11,614 bases of DNA, from positions 1 to 11,614 of the forward strand of contig DASRCB010000042.1 in assembly GCA_035653295.1 (NCBI GenBank), in the 5' to 3' direction. Numbering within the stretch: the stretch's first letter is position 1; every line of letters starts with the position of its first letter. A program made the translations under genes and the position numbers. This document shows positions 6,808-11,614 of this stretch, one piece after another. The stretch is from DASRCB01 sp035653295 (GTDB lineage: Bacteria > Acidobacteriota > Terriglobia > Bryobacterales > Bryobacteraceae). Below the pieces are notes generated by a model. It was not told the DNA's origin, ran no database searches, and saw only the letters and a list, made by a program, of their open reading frames with translations.

Positions 6808-8036
6808 GCGCAGTCACGCAACAACCGATGCAGTCCGCCGCCGAACAGGCGCAGCTTCGGCTGCCGAAGCCCGCCGTTCGCAACGTCGCCGTGGACGCCT
6901 ATCGCGGCTTCGTCATGATCCTCATGATGGGCGAGGTGCTGCAGTTCGCCCGCGTGGCCCATTCGTTCCCTGGCAACTGGTTCTGGAGCGTGCTGGCCTT
7001 CAACCAGACCCACGTGGAATGGTCCGGCTGCTCGCTGCACGACATGATCCAGCCGTCGTTCTCGTTTCTGGTGGGAGTGGCGCTGCCCTATTCCATCGCC
7101 AGCCGTCTGCGCCGCGGCGCCACGTTCGGAAGGATGTTCGGACACGCGGTGTGGCGATCGCTGCTGCTGATCGCGCTCGGAATCTTCCTGCGGTCCATGT
7201 CCTCCACGCAGACCTACTTCACCTTCGAGGACACGCTGACGCAAATCGGCCTGGGTTATCCCTTCCTGTTCCTGCTCGGATTCCGTTCGCCGCGCTGGCA
7301 GTGGGGCGCATTCGCGGCCATCCTGTTCGGCTACTGGCTCGCATGGGCTCTTTATCCCGCGCCGGGCGCGAACTTCAACTGGGTCGCTGTCGGCGTGCCG
7401 CCGGGCTGGCCGCATAACTTCACCGGCTTCGCCGCGCACTGGAACAAGAACAGCAATCTCGGCCAGGCATTCGATGTCTGGTTCCTCAACCTGTTCCCGC
7501 GCGCGCACCCGTTCGTATACAACGGCGGCGGTTATCTCACGCTGAGCTTCATTCCGACGCTCGGGACCATGATCCTCGGCCTCGTTTGCGGCCGCTGGTT
7601 CCGGACCTTCGCGCCGAAGATCCCGATCCGGCGGTTCATCATCGCCGGACTGATCGGGGTGGCCGCGGGCGCGCTGCTGCACTACACCGGCATCTGCCCC
7701 ATCGTGAAGCGCATCTGGACTCCGGCGTGGACCATCTTCAGCGGCGGCATCTGCTTCCTCTTCATGGCCGCATTCAGCTGGATCATCGATGTGAAGGGCT
7801 ACAAGAAGTGGGCGTTCCCGCTGGTGGTGGTGGGCATGAACTCGATCACCGCTTATTGCATCGCGCACTTCATCGAGGATTTCATTGTCAGCAGCTTCCG
7901 CATCCACCTCGGCGCGCACTTCTTCGCCTTCTTCGGGACGGCGCTGGAGCCGCTGATGCTCGGCATCGCCGTGCTGCTGACCTACTGGATCATTCTTTAC
8001 TGGATGTACAAGCGGCAGCTGTTCCTGAAGATCTGA
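6804..8036 (+). CDS. membrane acyltransferase of the HGSNAT/COG4299 (DUF5009) type
   Basis: A 410-residue polytopic membrane protein with about ten or eleven hydrophobic segments. It resembles heparan-alpha-glucosaminide N-acetyltransferase, which moves an acetyl group from cytoplasmic acetyl-CoA across the membrane onto an amino sugar. Family marks are VDAYRGFVMILMM (30-42), a loop THVEWSGCSLHDMIQPSFSF (69-88) whose His70 aligns with the catalytic histidine of HGSNAT, the LTLSFIPTLGTMILG stretch (245-259), and KRIWTPAWTIFSGG (302-315) then IIDVKGYKKWAFPLVVVGMN (327-346). The N-terminal 25 residues are a soluble lead. The start overlaps the previous stop as ATGA, so expression is coupled. The bacterial substrate is unknown; an amino sugar or cell-envelope glycan is the likely kind. 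Acyl rather than acetyl transfer remains possible. Confidence 0.88.
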   Translation: MSAVTQQPMQSAAEQAQLRLPKPAVRNVAVDAYRGFVMILMMGEVLQFARVAHSFPGNWFWSVLAFNQTHVEWSGCSLHDMIQPSFSFLVGVALPYSIASRLRRGATFGRMFGHAVWRSLLLIALGIFLRSMSSTQTYFTFEDTLTQIGLGYPFLFLLGFRSPRWQWGAFAAILFGYWLAWALYPAPGANFNWVAVGVPPGWPHNFTGFAAHWNKNSNLGQAFDVWFLNLFPRAHPFVYNGGGYLTLSFIPTLGTMILGLVCGRWFRTFAPKIPIRRFIIAGLIGVAAGALLHYTGICPIVKRIWTPAWTIFSGGICFLFMAAFSWIIDVKGYKKWAFPLVVVGMNSITAYCIAHFIEDFIVSSFRIHLGAHFFAFFGTALEPLMLGIAVLLTYWIILYWMYKRQLFLKI

Positions 8037-8078
8037 GCGTTTCGATCGCCATAGTCCCTGAGCGCGAACCGTCGGCGA

Positions 8079-8113
8079 ATCGACAATCATCGACGATGAT
8101 TGACTATCATCGA
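8079..8113. promoter_or_regulatory. palindrome with phased ATCGA repeats, probable operator
   Basis: A perfect 19-bp palindrome, CAATCATCGACGATGATTG (8084-8102), has 9-bp arms around a single A. The half-site ATCATCGA (8086-8093) recurs exactly at 8106-8113, 20 bases on, and ATCGA starts at 8079, 8089 and 8109, so copies sit one or two helical turns apart. The array overlaps the -35 and spacer of the receptor promoter. It suggests a dimeric repressor binding cooperatively; no regulator gene is in the window. Confidence 0.5.
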
Positions 8114-8128
8114 AGGCAAGTTTAAAAT
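8100..8128 (+). promoter_or_regulatory. sigma-70-type promoter of the TonB-dependent receptor gene
   Basis: TTGACT (8100-8105) and TAAAAT (8123-8128), each five of six to consensus, are 17 bases apart, the ideal spacing. Transcription would start near 8135, about three bases before the ATG at 8138. There is no ribosome site between them. Confidence 0.6.
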
Positions 8129-8137
8129 CGCGCTCAT

Positions 8138-11100
8138 ATGGGTCTGTTGTCCGTTGGTCTTCACCGGGGGCCTGTCCGCGTGGCGGCCCTCCTGCTCGGT
8201 TTCACTCTGGCTGCGTTCGCTCAAAAAGATACGGGAGCGATCGTCGGCTCTATCGTAGACGCTACCGGCGCGTCCATCCCCGGCGCGCAGGTGCAGGCGG
8301 TCAATACCGCCACCGATTACACGTACAACGCCGTCAGCGACACCAGCGGCGAATACGTCATCAGCCCGGCCCGCGTCGGGACCTATCGCATCACCGTGAC
8401 GGCGTCCGGCTTCCGGAAAGAAGTGGCCCCGGCCATTACGCTGGAAATTCAGCAGCGCGCCCGCGTGGATTTCAAGCTGCAGCCTGGCGATGTCAAGGAA
8501 ACGGTCGAGGTTACGGCCAAAGCGCCGGTGCTCGAGACCGACACCTCCGAGCGCGGCCAGGTGATCACCAGCCAGTACATGCAGGGCCTGCCGCTGAACG
8601 GCCGCAATCCCGTGCAGCTGGCGCAGCTCACCGCCGGCGTCGTCTTCAGCGAGCCAGGCGCGCGCGATGAAAGCGGCTACGGCTTTTCCGCGAACGGCGC
8701 CCGGTCGCTGGAGAACAACTTCCTGCTGGACGGCATCGATAACAATTCCAATCTGCCGGACCTGCTGAACGAAGCGAACTATGTGGTCATGCCCTCGGTG
8801 GACGCGCTGCAGGAATTCAAGGTGCAGACCAACACGTATTCGGCGGAGCTGGGCCGCGCCAACGGCGCGGTGGTGAACGCCACGCTGAAGTCCGGGACCA
8901 ACAGTTTCCACGGCGTGGCGTACGAGTTCCTGCGCAACGACAAGCTGGACGCGCGCAACTTTTTCGATCCCTCGCGTCCGCCGTACAAGCAGAACCAGTT
9001 CGGCGCGACCCTCGGCGGACCGATCCTCCGCGACAAGCTGTTCTTCTTCACCGATTACGAAGGTCTGCGGGTGCGCCAGGGGCAGACGCTCACGTCACTG
9101 GTGCCTACAGCGGCGCAGGCCTCCGGCGATTTCAGCGCGCAGCTGGATCTGAGCTCACCAACGGGTGTGCTCGATTGCAACGGCAAAATGACCTATGCCG
9201 GAGAGATCTTCGATACGCGATTGACGAAGGCGAGTTCGTCGTCGCCGACCGGCTACTGCGGCGTGCCCTTCGGCTACAACGCTAACGGAACGCCATCGAA
9301 CGTCATTCCGGCGTCCCGCCAGGATCCGCTGGCGCAGAAACTGATGGCGCTCTTTCCCGCGCCGAACGCAGCCGGCAGCGGCTACAACTACGTGTCCAAT
9401 CCCGTGCTGGTGCAGGATCGCAATCAGGGCGACGCGCGCGTCGATCAGGTCTTCTCCAGCGCCGACACGGCATTCTATCGCTTCAGCATGTCGCAGTCCC
9501 CGAGCACGATTCCCGCCCCCTTCCCGGGGCTGGCCGACGGCAGCGGCTTCTTCTCCGGCGTGCAGCAGTTCAACGGCTATAACATCGCCGCCAGCGAGAC
9601 GCACGTCTTCAGCCCCACTCTGGTGAACGAGCTGCGGCTCGGCTACAATCGTCTGCGCGCCAGCCGTTTCCAGTTCAACTACAACACCAACGTCGCCGGC
9701 CAGCTCGGTTTTCCCGGCGTTCCGTACTCGCAGGGCTCGGATAACGGCGGCCTCCCGCAGCTGACCTTCAGCGACGCCTCGAACCTCGGCAGCCCTACGT
9801 ATCTGCCCTCACTCGAAATTCAGAACACGTACACGGCGTCAGACACGTTCACACTCATCCGTGGCGGACAGACCTGGAAGATCGGCGGCGAGTACCGGCC
9901 CGAAGAGTTCACCATTTACCAGCCGGCGGCGCCGCGCGGGGAGCTTGGATTCGGACCGGGTTACACCGACAACGCGGGCGTTCCGGGTTCCGGCGGCAGC
10001 GGTCTGGCGTCATTCCTCGCCGGACAGACGGAGGGAGGCGACATCAACAACCTGCACAACGTGGATTACACGCGCAAGAACTACGCGCTGTTCGTGCAGA
10101 ATGACTGGCGCATTACCAGCAAGCTGACCCTCAACCTCGGGCTGCGCTGGGAATTCTTCGGCACGGTGAAAGAACGGTTCGACTCCCAGGCGAACTTCAA
10201 TGCGCTCACCGGCCAGCTCGACATTCCCAAAGGCAGCAAGGTCGCGCTGACGCCGGCGTTCGCGCAGTTGCTGACGGTGAACCACAACGCGTCCGACGGG
10301 CTGATCGATCCGGACTTCAACAACTTCGCCCCGCGCGTCGGGTTCGCTTACCAGGTGCTGCCCCGGCTGGTGCTGCGCAGCGCGTTCGGCATCTTCTACA
10401 ACGCCAGCGAGAACGGGCCGTACTCGAATCCCAGCCCGGGATTCAATCCGCCGTACTTTATCGCCGAATCGTTTACCGCGCCGTGCGGGCTCCCGTCGGC
10501 GAGCGCTGCGCTGGACTGCTCCGTGCCCGGCCTGCGTTTCCTCTCGCAGGGATTCCCGGCCAGCGCGCTGATCGATCCGAACACGCCCACGCTGTTCGGA
10601 ATTGACCCTCATATGCGCACGCCCTACGTCACCCAGTGGCACTTCACCACGCAGTACCAGGTGGCCGCGAACAGCCTGCTCGAGGTCGCCTACGTCGGCT
10701 CGAAGGGAACCAAACTGTACACCTTCGGCAATGTGAACCAGGCGGCGCCAAGCGCCGATCCCAGCGCGCCGTACGCGCCGCGGCGGCCGTTTCCCTCTAT
10801 CGACACGAGCATCAGCTATCTGAATGCCGAAGGCAACTCCGAATACGACGCGCTGCAAACGCGCTTTCAGCACCGCTTTTCCGGTGGACTGAGCCTGCTC
10901 GCCAATTACACCTGGAGCCACGCCCTGGGCAACGCCTCCAACGCCAATCTCGGCGCGCAGAACAACGACAGCTTCCGCTGGTTCGCCATGCCGCAGTGGG
11001 AGCACGGCAACCTCGACTTCGACGTGCGCCACCGCTTCGTGCTGAACTACCTTTGGGAAATTCCGTACGGAAAGGGCAGGCACTGGGGATCGAGCGCGCC

Positions 11101-11587
11101 CGCGCTGGTGAACGGGATCCTGGGGAATTGGGAGCTTTCCGGCGTGACCACATTCTCGCAGGGGACCTGGTACACCATCACCGACGGTAACGCCGGCTTC
11201 GCCAATTCCGACGGCCAGCAGCGGCCCGACGCCACCGGCCAAAGCCCGTTCGCAAAGCCGTGTGTACCCGGGACATTCTTCAATACCTGCGCGTTCACCG
11301 ATCCGCCGGAGGGCTCGTTCGGCAACGTGGGCATCAACACGGTCCGCGGGCCGGGCCTTCAGGAGTGGGACGTGTCGATCGACAAGGAGTTCCCGATCAG
11401 CGAGCAGCGAAGGTTCGAGTTCCGGGCGGAGATGTTCAACATCTTCAATCACCCGAACTTCCTGTTCGCGCAGCCGGGCCCGCAGAACTCTAACAATGCG
11501 ACCGTGCTGGGTACGCCGTCCTTCGGCTACGTGACCGCGGCCCGTGATCCACGGCAGGTGCAGTTCGCTCTGAAGTTTTACTTCTGA
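8138..11587 (+). CDS. Oar-like TonB-dependent outer-membrane receptor with carboxypeptidase-regulatory-like domain
   Basis: A 1149-residue outer-membrane receptor, complete at both ends. A signal peptide ends in AAFA (cleavage after residue 28). A carboxypeptidase-regulatory-like beta domain follows (about 29-118, with GAIVGSIVDATGASIPGAQV and SGEYVISPARVGTYRITVTA), then VEVTAKAPVLETDTSERGQV leading into the plug (about 130-260: LPLNGRN, NFLLDGIDNNSN, EFKVQTNTYSAELGRANGAV). The rest is the barrel, ending in the aromatic FYF expected for outer-membrane insertion. Cysteine pairs in putative loops (for example KPCVPGTFFNTC) may form disulfides. These receptors are numerous in Acidobacteriota and are usually thought to take up glycans, peptides or other large nutrients. 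Location next to the isomerase-acyltransferase operon hints at a sugar substrate, but this is inference. ATG 8138 fits the signal peptide; it sits just after the promoter. Confidence 0.92.
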   Translation: MGLLSVGLHRGPVRVAALLLGFTLAAFAQKDTGAIVGSIVDATGASIPGAQVQAVNTATDYTYNAVSDTSGEYVISPARVGTYRITVTASGFRKEVAPAITLEIQQRARVDFKLQPGDVKETVEVTAKAPVLETDTSERGQVITSQYMQGLPLNGRNPVQLAQLTAGVVFSEPGARDESGYGFSANGARSLENNFLLDGIDNNSNLPDLLNEANYVVMPSVDALQEFKVQTNTYSAELGRANGAVVNATLKSGTNSFHGVAYEFLRNDKLDARNFFDPSRPPYKQNQFGATLGGPILRDKLFFFTDYEGLRVRQGQTLTSLVPTAAQASGDFSAQLDLSSPTGVLDCNGKMTYAGEIFDTRLTKASSSSPTGYCGVPFGYNANGTPSNVIPASRQDPLAQKLMALFPAPNAAGSGYNYVSNPVLVQDRNQGDARVDQVFSSADTAFYRFSMSQSPSTIPAPFPGLADGSGFFSGVQQFNGYNIAASETHVFSPTLVNELRLGYNRLRASRFQFNYNTNVAGQLGFPGVPYSQGSDNGGLPQLTFSDASNLGSPTYLPSLEIQNTYTASDTFTLIRGGQTWKIGGEYRPEEFTIYQPAAPRGELGFGPGYTDNAGVPGSGGSGLASFLAGQTEGGDINNLHNVDYTRKNYALFVQNDWRITSKLTLNLGLRWEFFGTVKERFDSQANFNALTGQLDIPKGSKVALTPAFAQLLTVNHNASDGLIDPDFNNFAPRVGFAYQVLPRLVLRSAFGIFYNASENGPYSNPSPGFNPPYFIAESFTAPCGLPSASAALDCSVPGLRFLSQGFPASALIDPNTPTLFGIDPHMRTPYVTQWHFTTQYQVAANSLLEVAYVGSKGTKLYTFGNVNQAAPSADPSAPYAPRRPFPSIDTSISYLNAEGNSEYDALQTRFQHRFSGGLSLLANYTWSHALGNASNANLGAQNNDSFRWFAMPQWEHGNLDFDVRHRFVLNYLWEIPYGKGRHWGSSAPALVNGILGNWELSGVTTFSQGTWYTITDGNAGFANSDGQQRPDATGQSPFAKPCVPGTFFNTCAFTDPPEGSFGNVGINTVRGPGLQEWDVSIDKEFPISEQRRFEFRAEMFNIFNHPNFLFAQPGPQNSNNATVLGTPSFGYVTAARDPRQVQFALKFYF

Positions 11588-11614
11588 TATGGAGCGACCC
11601 TGTCAACCCCCGGG

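Noticed and set aside
6561..8090. 509-residue minus-strand open frame opposite the acyltransferase
   Set aside because: Highly charged Glu/Arg/His-rich sequence typical of antisense to a hydrophobic membrane gene. The plus-strand product has family motifs and membrane segments.
10010..11452. 480-residue minus-strand open frame opposite the receptor
   Set aside because: No recognisable domain. The receptor frame is continuous and diagnostic through the whole stretch.
11589..11614. ATG one base after the receptor stop, open to the window end
   Set aside because: Only eight codons are visible and there is no ribosome site, so a downstream gene cannot be supported.

Overview
The window looks like chromosomal DNA from an Acidobacteriota member, most likely of the Bryobacter/Solibacter type. 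The grounds are high GC with strong third-position GC, a large Oar-like TonB-dependent receptor with an N-terminal carboxypeptidase-regulatory-like domain, small secreted proteins of a style common in that phylum, and frequent GTG starts. This placement is inference from gene style; no rRNA or other marker gene is present. I see no tRNA, rRNA, CRISPR array, insertion sequence or phage gene.

Layout. Positions 1-340 hold a weak trace of a plus-strand gene tail (to 139), then three strong hairpins (162-274) between convergent genes. At 341-1543 on the minus strand is a D-3-phosphoglycerate dehydrogenase-type gene with a C-terminal ACT domain. It is divergent, across 74 bases, from a plus-strand pair: an exported gamma-glutamyltransferase-family Ntn-hydrolase (1618-3447) and, one base later, a DUF72 protein (3449-4402). 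A small secreted protein with an odd histidine-rich basic patch (4418-4864) runs on the minus strand, convergent with DUF72. A 230-base AT-richer divergent spacer leads to another small secreted protein (5095-5442).

From 5501 a tightly coupled three-gene operon follows: a sugar isomerase/epimerase TIM barrel (5501-6340), a small Tat-signal protein of unknown function (6340-6807), and a membrane acyltransferase of the HGSNAT/COG4299 type (6804-8036). The stop and start codons overlap at both junctions. After 101 bases containing a 19-bp palindrome and a good sigma-70-type promoter comes a 1149-residue TonB-dependent receptor (8138-11587), complete to its C-terminal aromatic residue.

How the parts may work together (inference): the right half could be a carbohydrate locus, with the receptor importing a glycan or glycoside across the outer membrane, the membrane enzyme acylating a sugar, and the isomerase acting on the sugar in the cytoplasm. 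The left half is general metabolism and periplasmic peptide or amide turnover. Nothing is clearly a new defence or mobile system. The most noteworthy signals are the phased operator-like repeats at the receptor promoter, -10-like boxes lying unusually close to several start codons, and the unknown Tat protein locked between isomerase and acyltransferase.
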